A stretch of DNA of 64,000 bases, taken from positions 4,191,001 through 4,255,000 of the forward strand of contig NZ_JARXYR010000002.1 of the NCBI RefSeq assembly GCF_029893635.1. The letters run 5' to 3'. Of this stretch, positions 1-10,192 are shown piece by piece. Under the pieces are notes generated by a model. The model saw only the letters and a program-made list of their open reading frames with translations, was not told the origin of the DNA and did not search any database. This stretch comes from Variovorax sp. TBS-050B. Lineage in GTDB: Bacteria; Pseudomonadota; Gammaproteobacteria; Burkholderiales; Burkholderiaceae_C. The position numbers and the translations under genes were made by a program. How positions within the stretch are numbered: the stretch's first letter is position 1; each line of letters opens with the position of its first letter.

Positions 1-458
1 AGCGCTGCCGTACCCTTGAGCGCGATCACCTGAGCGAAACCGAAGGCGGCCGCGCTGCGCAGGATCGAACCGGCATTGCCGGCGTCCTGCAGGCGGTCGA
101 GCACCACGCTGGGCGCATCGGGCTGCAAGGCCGCCGGCGGCGGCAGGTCGAGCACGAAGCCCATCGGCGCGGGCGATTCGAGCCCGCTCGCGCCGCGCAG
201 CAGGTCGTCGTCGACCACTACTGTTTTGGTAGCACCGAGGTGCCATTCGGCCGGCGCGCTGGGCCAGAACGACGCGGCAAAAACCGCGATCGCGGGCCGG
301 ACGCCGCGCGACAAGGCCGCCCGGCAGAGGTGGTCGCCTTCGAGCCAGACACGGCCGAGCTTGCGGTAGGCGCCCGGGTCCTGGGCGAGCTTGCGCAGAT
401 CCTTGAGCAGCGGGTTGTCTCGCGAGCTGATGCGGCTCGGGCCGGCGGGTTCGGTCAT
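1..458 (-). CDS. TrmH/SpoU-family RNA 2'-O-methyltransferase, N-terminal part
   Basis: This gene runs off the left edge of the window, so only about the first 152 residues are present. The start is the ATG at 458, 13 bases after the rnhB stop. The N-terminal region (SRDNPLLKDLRKL, then LEGDHL) is the substrate-binding domain typical of SpoU methylases that modify rRNA or tRNA ribose. Near the edge comes the start of the SPOUT catalytic fold, with LQDAGNAGSILRSAAAFG, which contains the conserved N-x-G-x-x-x-R motif. It is the last visible gene of the lpx-rnhB operon. The exact RNA target (for example RlmB-like) cannot be decided from a fragment. Confidence 0.85.
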   Translation of the reverse strand, partial: MTEPAGPSRISSRDNPLLKDLRKLAQDPGAYRKLGRVWLEGDHLCRAALSRGVRPAIAVFAASFWPSAPAEWHLGATKTVVVDDDLLRGASGLESPAPMGFVLDLPPPAALQPDAPSVVLDRLQDAGNAGSILRSAAAFGFAQVIALKGTAA

Positions 459-470
459 GCGTGCGAAGCC

Positions 471-1196
471 TCAGGGCGCGGTGCGCAGGTCGAGGCGGAC
501 GCTTTCCGCGGCGGCGGCGATCTGCGCCGCATCCGGCAGCAGCGCGGCGTCCGCCGGCAGCACGGGGATCGTCCCCGTGCGGGCCAGCGCCGCGGCCACC
601 GGGCTGAACGACCGGCGGTGGTGGACGCAGGCGCCATGGCGCTGCAGCGCCTCGAGGTGCTCCGGCGTGCCGTAGCCCTTGTGGCCGGCGAAGCCGTAGT
701 GCGGGAATTCCACGTGCAGCTGCTCGCACAGGCGGTCCCGATGGACCTTGGCGAGGATCGAAGCGGCGGAGATCGCCTTGATCCGCGCATCGCCCTTGAC
801 GATGGCTTCGGCCAGCACGTCGAGCGTGGGCAGCCGGTTGCCGTCGACCAGCACCTTGGCGGGCTTGAGGCGCAGCCCCTCGACCGCGCGGCGCATCGCG
901 AGCATCGTGGCCTGCAGGATGTTGTGCGTGTCGATCTCCTCGACGCTGGCCTGGGCGACCGAGCAGCAGAGTGCCTTCGCGAGGATCTGGTCGTGCAGCC
1001 GCTCGCGCTGCAGCGCCGTCAGCGTCTTGGAGTCGGCCAGGCCGCGGATCGGGCGCTGGTCGTCGAGGATCACGGCCGCGGCCACCACCGGGCCGGCCAG
1101 CGGCCCGCGACCGGCCTCGTCGACGCCGGCCACGAGGCCGGGCGCATCCCAGGCGAGCGGCGCCTGCTCAGCCTTCAAGAACTTTCTGGATCGCAT
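471..1196 (-). CDS. rnhB: Ribonuclease HII
   Basis: RNase HII (241 residues) cuts the RNA strand of RNA/DNA hybrids and starts removal of misincorporated ribonucleotides. The signature [19 protein letters not shown] near residues 24-42 carries the first two acidic metal ligands of the D-E-D-D active site. Further downstream come VDGNRLP and [21 protein letters not shown], which are conserved family blocks. The start ATG at 1196 lies inside the end of lpxB, giving a 29-base overlap that implies translational coupling. The lpxB-rnhB order is common in Proteobacteria. The C-terminal region after about residue 190 is a little longer than the E. coli enzyme. Confidence 0.95.
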   Translation of the reverse strand: MRSRKFLKAEQAPLAWDAPGLVAGVDEAGRGPLAGPVVAAAVILDDQRPIRGLADSKTLTALQRERLHDQILAKALCCSVAQASVEEIDTHNILQATMLAMRRAVEGLRLKPAKVLVDGNRLPTLDVLAEAIVKGDARIKAISAASILAKVHRDRLCEQLHVEFPHYGFAGHKGYGTPEHLEALQRHGACVHHRRSFSPVAAALARTGTIPVLPADAALLPDAAQIAAAAESVRLDLRTAP

Positions 1197-2316
1197 CGGC
1201 GCAAAGTGTCGGCGTATCGCGCTGCAGTTGCACGTGCAGCGCTGAAAATCTTTGTTGCAGCGCCTCGGTCTTCTCGGGCGCGTCGAGCCAGTCGAGCGTG
1301 GCGCGGGCCAGTGCCTCGGGCGTCGCGGCCTCCTGCAGCAGCTCGGGCACCACGAACTCGTTGGAAAGGATGTTCGGCAGGCCGACCCAGGGCTGGAGTT
1401 GCTTGCGCTGCATCAGCCGCCAGGTGAGCGAATTCATGTTGTAGGCGATGACCATCGGCCGCTTGAACAGCGCGGCCTCCAGCGTGGCGGTGCCGCTCGC
1501 GATCAGCGTGGCATCGCAGGCGGCCAGCGCCGCATGCGACTGGCCGTCGAGCAGCGTCACGCGGCCGGCCGCGCCGCTGGCCTGCAGCAGCGCCTCGACC
1601 TCCACGCGCAGCCCCGGCAGGATGGGCGCCACGAACTGCAGCGCCGGCTTTGCCTTCAGCATCAGCGCAGCGGCCGCGAAGAATCGCGCGGCCAGATAGC
1701 GCACTTCGGAGCGCCGGCTGCCGGGCAGCAGCGCCACGACCTGCGCATCCGGCGCCAGGCCCAGGGCCGCGCGGGCCGCGGCGCGGTCGGGCGTCATCGG
1801 GATCACGTTGGCGAGCGGATGGCCGACGTAGCTGCCCTGCACGCCCTGCGCCTCGAGCAGCGCGGGCTCGAATGGAAAGATGCACAGCACATGGTCCGCC
1901 GCGGCACGGATCTTTTCGATGCGGTCGGCGCGCCAGGCCCAGATCGAGGGGCAGACGAAATGCACCGTCTTCATGCCGCGGCTGCGCAGGCCGGCCTCGA
2001 GGTCGAGGTTGAAATCGGGCGCGTCGACGCCGATGAAGAGCTCGGGCCATTCGCGCAGCAGCCGCGCCTTGAGCTGGCGGCGGATGCCGGCGATCTCGGC
2101 GTAATGGCGCAGCACCTCGATGTAGCCCCGGACCGCGAGCTTCTCTTGCGGCCACCAGCTCTGGAAGCCGTGCGCAAGCATCCGGGGACCGCCGATGCCC
2201 ATGGTCTGCAATGCGGGCCAGCGCGCCTGCAGGCCATCGAGCAGCAGGCCGGCGAGCAGGTCGCCGGAGGCTTCGCCGGCGACCAGCGCGAAGCGACGCT
2301 GCGCGTTGGATGTCAT
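1168..2316 (-). CDS. lpxB: Lipid-A-disaccharide synthase
   Basis: LpxB (382 residues) condenses UDP-2,3-diacylglucosamine with lipid X to make the lipid A disaccharide at the inner face of the cytoplasmic membrane. The N-terminus [21 protein letters not shown] matches the family start. Other family blocks are [18 protein letters not shown], the [11 protein letters not shown] segment and VGHPLAN, with the GSRRSEV loop near the middle. It is a GT19 glycosyltransferase of normal length. It follows lpxA after 8 bases in the canonical lpxD-fabZ-lpxA-lpxB order. Confidence 0.97.
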   Translation of the reverse strand: MTSNAQRRFALVAGEASGDLLAGLLLDGLQARWPALQTMGIGGPRMLAHGFQSWWPQEKLAVRGYIEVLRHYAEIAGIRRQLKARLLREWPELFIGVDAPDFNLDLEAGLRSRGMKTVHFVCPSIWAWRADRIEKIRAAADHVLCIFPFEPALLEAQGVQGSYVGHPLANVIPMTPDRAAARAALGLAPDAQVVALLPGSRRSEVRYLAARFFAAAALMLKAKPALQFVAPILPGLRVEVEALLQASGAAGRVTLLDGQSHAALAACDATLIASGTATLEAALFKRPMVIAYNMNSLTWRLMQRKQLQPWVGLPNILSNEFVVPELLQEAATPEALARATLDWLDAPEKTEALQQRFSALHVQLQRDTPTLCADAIQKVLEG

Positions 2317-2324
2317 GACCGGAA

Positions 2325-3113
2325 TCAGCGCGCGATGCCGCGCGTCGAAGTGGCGAGAAAGCCGTCCATCAGCGCCACGTCGGCCGCGGCATCGGGCACC
2401 TGTGCGGCCAGCGCGGCGATGCCGGCGCGCGCCTCCTCGAGCGTCTTGCCCTGGCGGTACAGGAGCTTGTGCATGTCGCGGATCGCGCCGATGCGCTCGG
2501 CGGAGAACTCGCGCCGGCGCAGGCCGACGAGATTGACGCCGCGCACCGCGAGCGGGCTGCCGTCGACCACCATGTAGGGCGGCACGTCCTTGTCGACGTT
2601 GCTCTGGAAACCGACCATGGCATGGGCGCCGATGCGCATGCGCTGCAGGATGCCGGTCAGTCCGCCGATGGTGGCCCAGTCGCCGATCTCGACGTGGCCG
2701 GCGAGCGTGGCGTTGTTGGCCATCGTGACCTGGTTGCCGACCTGGCAGTCGTGCGCGATGTGCACGTAGGCCATGATCCAGTTGTCGTCGCCGATGCGCG
2801 TGACGCCCACGTCCTGCACGGTGCCGAGGTTGAAGGTGCAGAACTCGCGCACCGTGTTGCGGTCGCCGATCGTGAGCTGCGTCGGCTCGCCGGCGTACTT
2901 CTTGTCCTGCGGGATCGCGCCGAGCGAGGAGAACTGGAAGATCCGGTTGTCGCGCCCGATCGTGGTGTGGCCCTCGATCACGCAGTGCGCGCCGATGGTC
3001 GTGCCGGCACCCACCCGCACGTGCGGACCGATCACGGCGTAGGGACCGACCGCGACCGTCGGGTCGAGTTCGGCCCTGGGGTCGACGATGGCCGTCGGAT
3101 GAACCTGCGTCAT
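2325..3113 (-). CDS. lpxA: UDP-N-acetylglucosamine acyltransferase
   Basis: LpxA (262 residues) performs the first step of lipid A synthesis, moving a 3-hydroxyacyl chain from ACP to UDP-GlcNAc. The first ~190 residues are hexapeptide repeats that form a left-handed beta helix, beginning [30 protein letters not shown]. The catalytic histidine is in the [12 protein letters not shown] segment. The C-terminal ~70 residues ([24 protein letters not shown]) are the helical cap specific to LpxA rather than LpxD. It sits between fabZ and lpxB, so substrate supply and use are encoded side by side. Confidence 0.97.
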   Translation of the reverse strand: MTQVHPTAIVDPRAELDPTVAVGPYAVIGPHVRVGAGTTIGAHCVIEGHTTIGRDNRIFQFSSLGAIPQDKKYAGEPTQLTIGDRNTVREFCTFNLGTVQDVGVTRIGDDNWIMAYVHIAHDCQVGNQVTMANNATLAGHVEIGDWATIGGLTGILQRMRIGAHAMVGFQSNVDKDVPPYMVVDGSPLAVRGVNLVGLRRREFSAERIGAIRDMHKLLYRQGKTLEEARAGIAALAAQVPDAAADVALMDGFLATSTRGIAR

Positions 3114-3126
3114 GCGCCGGTCGACA

Positions 3127-3576
3127 TCAGTTGATCTGGCGCATCGCGCACATCAGCGAGGCCTCGCAGGCCAGCTCGCTGCCCACGAGCGCACGGCCCT
3201 TGAACTTGGAGATGCCGGCCTTCATGCGCTCGATCTCGACCTCGAGCGTGAGCTGGTCGCCGGGCTCCACGGGGCGCTTGAAGCGCGCGCCGTCGATGGC
3301 GGCGAAGTAGTAGACCGTGTTGTCGTCCGGCACGATGTCGAGCGAACGGAACGACAGCAGCGCCGCGGCCTGCGCCATCGCTTCCAGCATCAGCACGCCC
3401 GGCATCACCGGACGGTGCGGGAAATGGCCGTTGAAGAACGGCTCGTTCATCGTCACGTTCTTGAGCGCCGTGATGCGCTTGCCCTTCTCCATGTCCAGCA
3501 CGCGGTCCACCAGCAGGAACGGATAGCGGTGGGGCAGCAGCTTGAGGATCTGATGGATATCGAGCGTCGTCGTCAT
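3127..3576 (-). CDS. fabZ: 3-hydroxyacyl-ACP dehydratase FabZ
   Basis: FabZ dehydrates 3-hydroxyacyl-ACP in fatty acid elongation and competes with LpxA and LpxD for the same substrate. The hot-dog fold motif [10 protein letters not shown] lies at residues 51-60. His54 and Glu65 (in [10 protein letters not shown]) are the expected catalytic pair. I chose the ATG at 3576 (149 residues, MTTTLDIHQ), which has a GGA about ten bases upstream. A GTG at 3603 overlapping the lpxD stop would add nine residues and is the alternative start. Length from the chosen start fits the family. Confidence 0.95.
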   Translation of the reverse strand: MTTTLDIHQILKLLPHRYPFLLVDRVLDMEKGKRITALKNVTMNEPFFNGHFPHRPVMPGVLMLEAMAQAAALLSFRSLDIVPDDNTVYYFAAIDGARFKRPVEPGDQLTLEVEIERMKAGISKFKGRALVGSELACEASLMCAMRQIN

Positions 3577-3599
3577 GATTGTCTGTTCCTGCATCGTCT

Positions 3600-4577
3600 T
3601 CACTTTTTCTCGGGAGCCTTCTCCAGCGCCTTGAGTCGTTCGCGCAGGCCGTGCAACTGCTTCAGCGTTGCAGCATTCTTTTCCCAGCTCGCATTGTCGT
3701 CGATGGGGAACATGCCGGTGTACTGGCCGGCCTTGTGGATCGAGCGGGTGACCACCGTCGCGGCCGACACGTGAACGCCGTCCGCCACCGTGAGATGGCC
3801 CAGCACGATCGCGCCGCCGCCGAAGGTGCAGTGCGCGCCGATGGTCGCGCTGCCCGCCACGCCGACGCAGCCCGCCATGGCCGTGTGCTTGCCCACGCGC
3901 ACGTTGTGGCCGATCTGGATCAGGTTGTCGAGCTTGACGCCGTCCTCGATCACCGTGTCGTCGAGCGCGCCGCGGTCGATGCAGGTGTTGGCACCGATCT
4001 CGACGTCATCGCCGATGCGCACCGCGCCGAGCTGCTCGATCTTGACCCAGGCACCCGCATGCGGCGCAAGGCCGAAGCCGTCGGCGCCGATCACCACGCC
4101 GGGATGCAGCAGGCAGCGTTCGCCGATCACGCAGTCCTCGCTGACCGTGACGCGCGACTTGAGCACCGTGCCCGCGCCGATGCGTGCGCCCCGCTCCACC
4201 ACGCACAAGGCGCCGATGCGTGCCGTCGGATCGACGGTTGCTTCGGGATGGACCACGGCCGAGGGATGGATGCGATCGGCCTCGGGCCGCGCATGGTGCG
4301 CCTTCCACAGCTGCGTGAGGCGGGCGAAATAGAGGTAGGGGTCGGGCGTGAGGATGAAGGCGCCGCGTGCGGCCGCGGCCTCGCGCATGGCGGGGCCGAC
4401 GATCACGCAGCCGGCCCGGGAGGCCGCGAGTTCCTGCTGGTACTTGGGATGGCTCAGGAAGCTGAGCGCATCGGGCTCGGCGTTCTGCAGCGGCGCGAGC
4501 CGCTCGATCGACAGCGCCGGGTCGCCGTGGAGTTCACCCCCCAGGGCGCTGACGATGGCTCCGAGCTGCAACGACAC
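3600..4577 (-). CDS. lpxD: UDP-3-O-(3-hydroxyacyl)glucosamine N-acyltransferase
   Basis: LpxD (325 residues) adds the second hydroxyacyl chain in lipid A synthesis. The N-terminal uridine-binding domain (residues ~1-100) contains [12 protein letters not shown], typical of LpxD. The middle is a hexapeptide-repeat beta helix with the catalytic-His segment [21 protein letters not shown]-terminal helix ends in a lysine-rich tail ([10 protein letters not shown]). It lies 13 bases after skp and directly before fabZ, the standard proteobacterial arrangement. Confidence 0.97.
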   Translation of the reverse strand: MSLQLGAIVSALGGELHGDPALSIERLAPLQNAEPDALSFLSHPKYQQELAASRAGCVIVGPAMREAAAARGAFILTPDPYLYFARLTQLWKAHHARPEADRIHPSAVVHPEATVDPTARIGALCVVERGARIGAGTVLKSRVTVSEDCVIGERCLLHPGVVIGADGFGLAPHAGAWVKIEQLGAVRIGDDVEIGANTCIDRGALDDTVIEDGVKLDNLIQIGHNVRVGKHTAMAGCVGVAGSATIGAHCTFGGGAIVLGHLTVADGVHVSAATVVTRSIHKAGQYTGMFPIDDNASWEKNAATLKQLHGLRERLKALEKAPEKK

Positions 4578-4590
4578 GCCGTCTGCGGCG

Positions 4591-5136
4591 TTACTTGCCG
4601 CCCGCTGGCGCGGAGGAAGTGGTCGTGGCGTTGAGCGCCTTGATCACCTTGTCCGTGATGTCGTGCTTCGGGTTGATGTAGATCGCTTCCTGCAGGATCG
4701 CGTCGTACTTCTCGGCCTCGGCCACCTGCTTCACGACGCGGTTGGCGCGTTCGTAGACCTGCTGGAGCTCTTCGTTCTTGCGCGCGTTGAGGTCTTCCTG
4801 GAACTCGCGGCGACGGCGCTGGAAGTCGCGGTCCTGCTCGACCAGCGCACGCTGGCGCGCGGTGCGCTGGCTTTCGGAGAGCGTGGGCGCCTCGCGCTCG
4901 AACCGCTCGGAGGCGGTCTTGAGCGCTTCGCCCTGCGTCGTGAGGTCTTTCTCGCGCTTGAGGAACTCGGCCTCCAGCTTCGCCTGCGCATTCTTCGCGG
5001 GCTGGGCCTCGCGCAGCACGCGGTCCGGATTCACGAAACCGATGCGGAAGGTCTCCTGCGCGTGGGCAGGCGCGGCAGCCAGCGCGAAGACGGGAATCAA
5101 CAACGCGCCAGCGGCGGCGCGGATCAAATGCTTCAT
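4591..5136 (-). CDS. skp: Periplasmic chaperone Skp/OmpH
   Basis: Skp (181 residues) holds unfolded outer-membrane proteins in the periplasm and delivers them to the BAM complex. A signal peptide spans residues 1-26 with an AHA-QE cleavage site. The mature protein opens with [14 protein letters not shown], the family beta strand. A long charged coiled-coil of Arg, Glu and Gln follows from about residue 50 to 140, forming the tentacles. The ATG immediately follows the bamA stop, so the chaperone is coupled to the assembly machine it feeds. The Ser/Thr/Ala/Gly tail ([11 protein letters not shown]) is a lineage extension. Confidence 0.94.
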   Translation of the reverse strand: MKHLIRAAAGALLIPVFALAAAPAHAQETFRIGFVNPDRVLREAQPAKNAQAKLEAEFLKREKDLTTQGEALKTASERFEREAPTLSESQRTARQRALVEQDRDFQRRRREFQEDLNARKNEELQQVYERANRVVKQVAEAEKYDAILQEAIYINPKHDITDKVIKALNATTTSSAPAGGK

Positions 5137-7572
5137 TTAGAAAGACGTTCCGATCTGGAATTGCAAGCGCTGGATTCTATCCTTCGGGATCAGGACGAAG
5201 CCGGTGGCCGGATCCAGCACTTCCTTTTGGGACTTGACGGGGAAGGCATAGGCCAGACGCAGCGGGCCGAGCGGCGAGATCCAGCTGATGCCCAGGCCCA
5301 CGGAAGCGCGCAGCTTCTTCTGCGCCTTCCACTGCTCGTCGGTCAGGCCGTCGGCGCGCGAACCGAACACATTGCCGACGTCGAAGAAGCCGTAGAGGCG
5401 CAGCGTGCGGTCGTTGCCGGCGCCGGGGAACGGCGTGCTGAGTTCGGCGTTGAAGACCGCCTTCTTGGTACCGCCGAGCGCCGCGCCTTCGGTCTGGCCG
5501 GGCAGCGGCACGTCGCGCGGACCGAGCGAGTTCTGCTCGAAGCCGCGCACCGAACCCAGGCCGCCGGCATAGAAGTTCTTGAAGATCGGGTAGACCTTGC
5601 CGCCCAGCGGCTTGGCATAGCCGACGTCGGCATTGATCGCGAAGGTGTACTGCTTGTTGATCGCGAAGAACTGCTGGTACTGGTAGTTCGTCTTGACGTA
5701 CTTCATGTCGCCCGCGACGCCGAGTTCCAGATTGGCGCGCTGCAGGCGGCCGGTGGTCGGGACCAGCGCGCTGTCGCGGCTGTCGCGGCCCCAGCCGATG
5801 GTCAGCGGCACGCCCCAGACGCTCTTCTGGTCGCAGCCGGTCACGAACCAGCCGCTCGCGTCCTTCGAGCACTGGAAGTAGCGCAGGTACGAAGCCGGCG
5901 TGAACAGGCCCGAGAACGAGGTCGTGCTGTTCGGATCGAAAGCGTAGCGCTCGAGGCCGACGCCGAAGAAGACCGTGTCGACCTCGCTGAACGGCACGCC
6001 GAAGCGGATCGATCCACCCTGGTTCACGAGCTTGTAGTCGCCATCGACGTTCGTCGAGTACGGGCGCGTGGTGGTGTGATAGAGGCTCACGGTCCGCGAG
6101 ATGCCGTCCTTCGTGAAGTACGGATCGGTCGTGGTCAGCGACACCGTGCGGTTGTACTTGCTGGTGTTGACCTGCACGCCGAGGAAGTTGCCCGAGCCGA
6201 ACACGTTCTCCTGCGAGATGCCGAAGGTGAGAGCCACCTTCTCCGCGCTCGAATAGCCGGCGCCGAGCTGCAGGCTGCCGGTGGGCTTCTCGGCCACGTT
6301 GATCGTGAGGTCGACCTGGTCGGGCGAGCCGGGGATCTCCTGCGTCTCGACGTTGACTTCGGTGAAGAAGCCGAGGCGGTCCACGCGGTCGCGCGAGAGC
6401 TTGATCTTGTCGCCGTCGTACCACGAGGCTTCGAACTGGCGGAACTCGCGCCGGATGACTTCGTCGCGCGTCTTGGTGTTGCCGCCGACGATGACGCGGC
6501 GCACGTAGACGCGGCGCGAGGGCTCGGCCTGCAGCGTCAGCGTCACGCGGTTGTTGACGCGATCGATCTCGGGACGCGCCTGCACGCGCGCGAAGGCGTA
6601 GCCGAAGGTGCCGAAGTAGTCGGTGAAGGCCTTGGTGGTTTCCGTGACCTGTTCGCCGTTGTAGGGCTCGCCCGGCTTGATGGTCACGAGCGACTTGAAC
6701 TCGTCGTCGCGGCCGAGGTAGTTGCCGTCGAGCTTGACGCCCGCCACGACGAACTTCTCGCCTTCGGTGATGTTGACCGTGACCGTCAGGTCCTGGCGGT
6801 CGGGCGAGATCGCGACCTGCGTCGAGTCGATGCGGAACTCGAGGTAGCCGCGCGTGATGTAGTAGGAGCGCAGCGTCTCGAGGTCGGCATTGAGCTTGGT
6901 GCGCGAGTACTGGTTCGACTTCGTGTACCAGCTCATGAAGCCGCCGCTGTCCTGGTCAAACAGGCTCAGAAGCGTCGATTCGCTGAAGGCCTTGTTGCCG
7001 ACCACGCGCACTTCGCGGATGCGGGCGGAGTCGCCTTCGGTCACGGTGAAGGTCAGGTTGACGCGGTTGCGCTCGATCGGGGTGACCGTGGTCACCACCT
7101 GCGCGTTGTAGAGGCTGCGGCTCACGTACTGGCGCTTGAGCTCCTGCTCGGCGCGGTCGGCGAGCGCCTTGTCGTACGGGCGGCCGTCGGCCAGGCCCAC
7201 TTCGCGCAGCGCCTTCTGGAGCGCGGCCTTGTCGAATTCCTTCGTGCCGACGAAGTCGACGTCGGCGATGGTGGGCCGCTCCTCGACGATCACCACCAGC
7301 ACGTTGCCGTTGACGTCGATGCGCACGTCCTTGAACAACCCCAGATCGAACAGCGCGCGGATCGCGGCCGAGCCGCGTTCGTCGCTGTAGGTGTCGCCCA
7401 CGCGCAGCGGCAGCGATGCGAAGATCGTGCCGGGTTCGACGCGCTGCAAGCCTTCGACGCGAATGTCGCGCACCGTGAAAGGCTCGACGGCCCAGGCTGC
7501 CGTGGCCGCCAACGCGCTGGCCACCACCGCGGCTACGCTACGCAGGCGAAAGCGACTGAAGTTTGTGTTCAT
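5137..7572 (-). CDS. bamA: Outer membrane protein assembly factor BamA
   Basis: BamA (811 residues) is the Omp85 barrel that inserts beta-barrel proteins into the outer membrane. The start is the ATG at 7572, giving a signal peptide of about 28 residues (cleavage near WA-VEPF). Five POTRA domains occupy roughly residues 30-430, beginning FTVRDIRVEGLQRVEPGT. The barrel begins near GSLQLGAGYSSAEKVALTFG. It ends in LQFQIGTSF, with the C-terminal phenylalanine of the outer-membrane signal. Conserved barrel motifs GGLGSVRGFE and SVGLGISWISPLGPLRL are present. It lies between rseP and skp. Confidence 0.97.
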   Translation of the reverse strand: MNTNFSRFRLRSVAAVVASALAATAAWAVEPFTVRDIRVEGLQRVEPGTIFASLPLRVGDTYSDERGSAAIRALFDLGLFKDVRIDVNGNVLVVIVEERPTIADVDFVGTKEFDKAALQKALREVGLADGRPYDKALADRAEQELKRQYVSRSLYNAQVVTTVTPIERNRVNLTFTVTEGDSARIREVRVVGNKAFSESTLLSLFDQDSGGFMSWYTKSNQYSRTKLNADLETLRSYYITRGYLEFRIDSTQVAISPDRQDLTVTVNITEGEKFVVAGVKLDGNYLGRDDEFKSLVTIKPGEPYNGEQVTETTKAFTDYFGTFGYAFARVQARPEIDRVNNRVTLTLQAEPSRRVYVRRVIVGGNTKTRDEVIRREFRQFEASWYDGDKIKLSRDRVDRLGFFTEVNVETQEIPGSPDQVDLTINVAEKPTGSLQLGAGYSSAEKVALTFGISQENVFGSGNFLGVQVNTSKYNRTVSLTTTDPYFTKDGISRTVSLYHTTTRPYSTNVDGDYKLVNQGGSIRFGVPFSEVDTVFFGVGLERYAFDPNSTTSFSGLFTPASYLRYFQCSKDASGWFVTGCDQKSVWGVPLTIGWGRDSRDSALVPTTGRLQRANLELGVAGDMKYVKTNYQYQQFFAINKQYTFAINADVGYAKPLGGKVYPIFKNFYAGGLGSVRGFEQNSLGPRDVPLPGQTEGAALGGTKKAVFNAELSTPFPGAGNDRTLRLYGFFDVGNVFGSRADGLTDEQWKAQKKLRASVGLGISWISPLGPLRLAYAFPVKSQKEVLDPATGFVLIPKDRIQRLQFQIGTSF

Positions 7573-7610
7573 CTGTGAATTGGGCCGGCGCGGAAAGGGC
7601 CGGCAGAAAG

Positions 7611-8981
7611 TTAACCAAAGAGCCGCGTGACGTCGTTGAAGAGTGCAACCGACATCATGACCAGCAGCAGAGCGACACCGCCGCGCTGAAGCCGTTCCAT
7701 CCAGGCGTCGGAGACGCCCTTGCCGGTCAGGCCCTCCCAAAGATAATACATCAGGTGTCCTCCATCGAGGACCGGCAGCGGCATGAGATTCAACACGCCC
7801 AGGCTCACGCTGATCAGGGCCAGGAACACGAGGTACTGCGTGAATCCGAGGCTGGCGGACTTGCCTGCGTAGTCGGCGATCGTGAGCGGGCCGCTCAGGT
7901 TCTTGAGCGATGCTTCGCCGATCACCATCTTGCCCATCATCCGTACCGTGAGGGCCGACACCTCCCAGGTGCGCACGATGCCGCGCCAGAAGCCCTCGAT
8001 CGGCCCCTGCCGAACCGTGACCATCTCGGGCGGCGCGCCCACGTAGGCGCCGATCCGTCCGACCTTGGCGCCGTTGTCGTCGCGCACCTCGGGCGTGACC
8101 ACGAGCTCGACCGGTTGGCCGCCGCGCAGCACCTGCCAGGTCTGCGCACGCGGCTGGTCGCCGTCGACCGAAGTGCGGATCGCCTCGCGCAGCTGCTGGC
8201 CGTCGACGATGGCCGTGTTCCCGACGGCGCGCACCACGTCGCCACTGCGCAGGCCGGCGCGCTCGGCGGCGCTCTCGGCCATGACCTGTCCGATCTCGGG
8301 CCGCGTCAGCGGCGCGAGCAGACCGATCTTGCGGAACATCTGCGGATCGGCGTCCTTCGCATGCATGCGGCTCAGGGGCAGCACGAGCTCGCGCGCCGGC
8401 CGGCCGCCCTCGCCCGCGATCTCGAGCGTCAGGTCGCGGCTGTCGAGCGCGCCGCGCGTCATGCGCCAGCGCAGGTCCTCGAACGAGTCCACCGGCTCCA
8501 GTTGCCCCTCGAAGCCCGCGCGCAGCACATGCTCGCCGCCGCGCAGCCCGGCCGCCTCGGCGAGCGAAGCAGCCACCGGACGGGCGAGCCTGGCGACCGG
8601 CTCCTCGACACCAATCCAGTTGACGGCGGTGTAGAGCGCCACCGCGAGCAGCAGATTGGCGATCGGCCCGGCCGCGACGATCGCCGCACGCGAACGCAGC
8701 GGCTGCGTGTTGAAGGCGCGATGCCGCTCTTCGGGCGCCACCGGCCCTTCGCGCTCGTCGAGCATCTTGACGTAGCCGCCGAACGGGAACGCGCCGATCA
8801 CGAACTCGGTCGCCTGTCCCGGGTGCTGGCGCCGGGGCTGCCAGCGGTACAGGGTCTTGCCGAAGCCGACGGAGAAGCGCAGCACCTTCACGCCGCAGGC
8901 GACGGCGACGCGGTAGTGGCCGTATTCGTGGACGGCGATCAGCACGCCGAGTGCGACCACGAAAGCAATGACAGTGAGCAT
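7611..8981 (-). CDS. rseP: Site-2 intramembrane zinc protease RseP
   Basis: RseP (456 residues) cleaves anti-sigma factors inside the membrane, typically RseA in the envelope stress response. The zinc site HEYGH is at residues 18-22 in the first transmembrane helix. A C-terminal membrane segment carries the NLMPLPVLDGGHL motif with the third zinc ligand. Two PDZ-like regions lie between, around residues 120-330 (for example AERAGLRSGDVVRAVG). Placement between dxr and bamA is the canonical order and links envelope stress signalling to outer-membrane assembly. Confidence 0.96.
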   Translation of the reverse strand: MLTVIAFVVALGVLIAVHEYGHYRVAVACGVKVLRFSVGFGKTLYRWQPRRQHPGQATEFVIGAFPFGGYVKMLDEREGPVAPEERHRAFNTQPLRSRAAIVAAGPIANLLLAVALYTAVNWIGVEEPVARLARPVAASLAEAAGLRGGEHVLRAGFEGQLEPVDSFEDLRWRMTRGALDSRDLTLEIAGEGGRPARELVLPLSRMHAKDADPQMFRKIGLLAPLTRPEIGQVMAESAAERAGLRSGDVVRAVGNTAIVDGQQLREAIRTSVDGDQPRAQTWQVLRGGQPVELVVTPEVRDDNGAKVGRIGAYVGAPPEMVTVRQGPIEGFWRGIVRTWEVSALTVRMMGKMVIGEASLKNLSGPLTIADYAGKSASLGFTQYLVFLALISVSLGVLNLMPLPVLDGGHLMYYLWEGLTGKGVSDAWMERLQRGGVALLLVMMSVALFNDVTRLFG

Positions 8982-9008
8982 CGGGATTCTCGGTTGGCAG
9001 GGGACGCG

Positions 9009-10190
9009 TCAGGCGGCGAAGCGCAGCGCCGCGGCATTGGCCGCCGCCCGGGCGCTGGCATCGAGCGCCAGCAGGTCGGCCAGCGATGCGGGCTTGGAGG
9101 GAGCCACGGCCTCCAAAGTTTCCATGTTGACCGCATGAATGCGGTCGAAGCGCAGCCGCCGGTCGAGAAAGGCCTCGACGGCGACCTCGTTGGCGGCATT
9201 CAGCACCGCGGTGGTTCCCGGGGCGGCGCGCAGCGCGTGCCACGCCAGGCCCAGGCCGGGGAACAGCGCCGCATCGGGGGCGTCGAAGCTCAGCGCCGCC
9301 ATCTGGCGGAAGTCGAGCCGCCCCGCCCCGCTCTCGATGCGCTCGGGCCAGGCCAGGCCGACGGCGATCGGCACGCGCATGTCGGGGGTGCCGAGCTGGG
9401 CGATGACCGAGGCGTCGGTGAACTGCACCATCGAATGCACCACGCTCTGCGGATGGATCACCACCTCGATCTGCTCCGGCAGCACGCCGAACAGATGGCG
9501 CGCCTCGATGACCTCGAGCGCCTTGTTCATCATGGTGGCCGAGTCGACCGAGATCTTGCGGCCCATGACCCAGTTCGGATGGGCGCAGGCCTGCTCGGGC
9601 GTGACCGACGCCAGCGTCTCCGGCGCGCGGGTGCGGAAGGGCCCGCCCGACGCCGTCAGGATGATCTTGTCGATGCGCCGGGCCCAGGTCGAGGGGTCTT
9701 CCGGCAGCGACTGGAAGATCGCCGAATGCTCGCTGTCGATCGGCAGCAGCGTGGCGCCGCCTTCGTGCACGGTGCGCATGAAGAGCTCGCCGCCGACGAC
9801 CAGCGCTTCCTTGTTGGCCAGCAGCAGTCGCTTGCCGGCACGCGCGGCCGCGAGGCAGGGCCCGAGGCCCGCGGCACCGACGATCGCGGCCATGACGGCA
9901 TCGACCTCGTCGTGCGCGGCGATCTCCTCGATGGCCGCCGCGCCGCTCAGCACCCGCGTCGGCAGGCGGTTCTGGTCGATCTTCTCAGCCAGCAGCGCCG
10001 CATGCGGCGCGCTCGCCATGACGGCGAAGCGCGGCAGGAAGCGGGCGCACTGCGCCAGCATCTCGTCGACCTTGGTGGCCGCGGAAAGCGCGAAGACCTC
10101 GAAACGCTCGGGGTGGCGCGAAATGACGTCGAGCGTGCTGACGCCGACCGAGCCGGTCGAGCCCAGCACCGTGACGCGTTGTTTGGACAT
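9009..10190 (-). CDS. dxr: 1-deoxy-D-xylulose-5-phosphate reductoisomerase
   Basis: Dxr/IspC (393 residues) makes 2-C-methyl-D-erythritol 4-phosphate, the committed step of the MEP isoprenoid pathway, using NADPH. The nucleotide-binding loop GSTGSVG is at residues 10-16. Metal and substrate-binding motifs [20 protein letters not shown] and [13 protein letters not shown] are present. The ATG at 10190 is three bases upstream of the cdsA stop codon in coordinate order, so the genes are nearly fused. Later MEP enzymes ispD and ispF lie elsewhere in this window (34,462-35,660). Confidence 0.97.
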   Translation of the reverse strand: MSKQRVTVLGSTGSVGVSTLDVISRHPERFEVFALSAATKVDEMLAQCARFLPRFAVMASAPHAALLAEKIDQNRLPTRVLSGAAAIEEIAAHDEVDAVMAAIVGAAGLGPCLAAARAGKRLLLANKEALVVGGELFMRTVHEGGATLLPIDSEHSAIFQSLPEDPSTWARRIDKIILTASGGPFRTRAPETLASVTPEQACAHPNWVMGRKISVDSATMMNKALEVIEARHLFGVLPEQIEVVIHPQSVVHSMVQFTDASVIAQLGTPDMRVPIAVGLAWPERIESGAGRLDFRQMAALSFDAPDAALFPGLGLAWHALRAAPGTTAVLNAANEVAVEAFLDRRLRFDRIHAVNMETLEAVAPSKPASLADLLALDASARAAANAAALRFAA

Positions 10191-10192
10191 GT

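Noticed and set aside
4348..7578. 1076-residue open frame on the plus strand
   Set aside because: It is antisense to bamA and skp, low-complexity in Arg, Ala, Asp and Val, and typical of shadow frames in GC-rich coding DNA.
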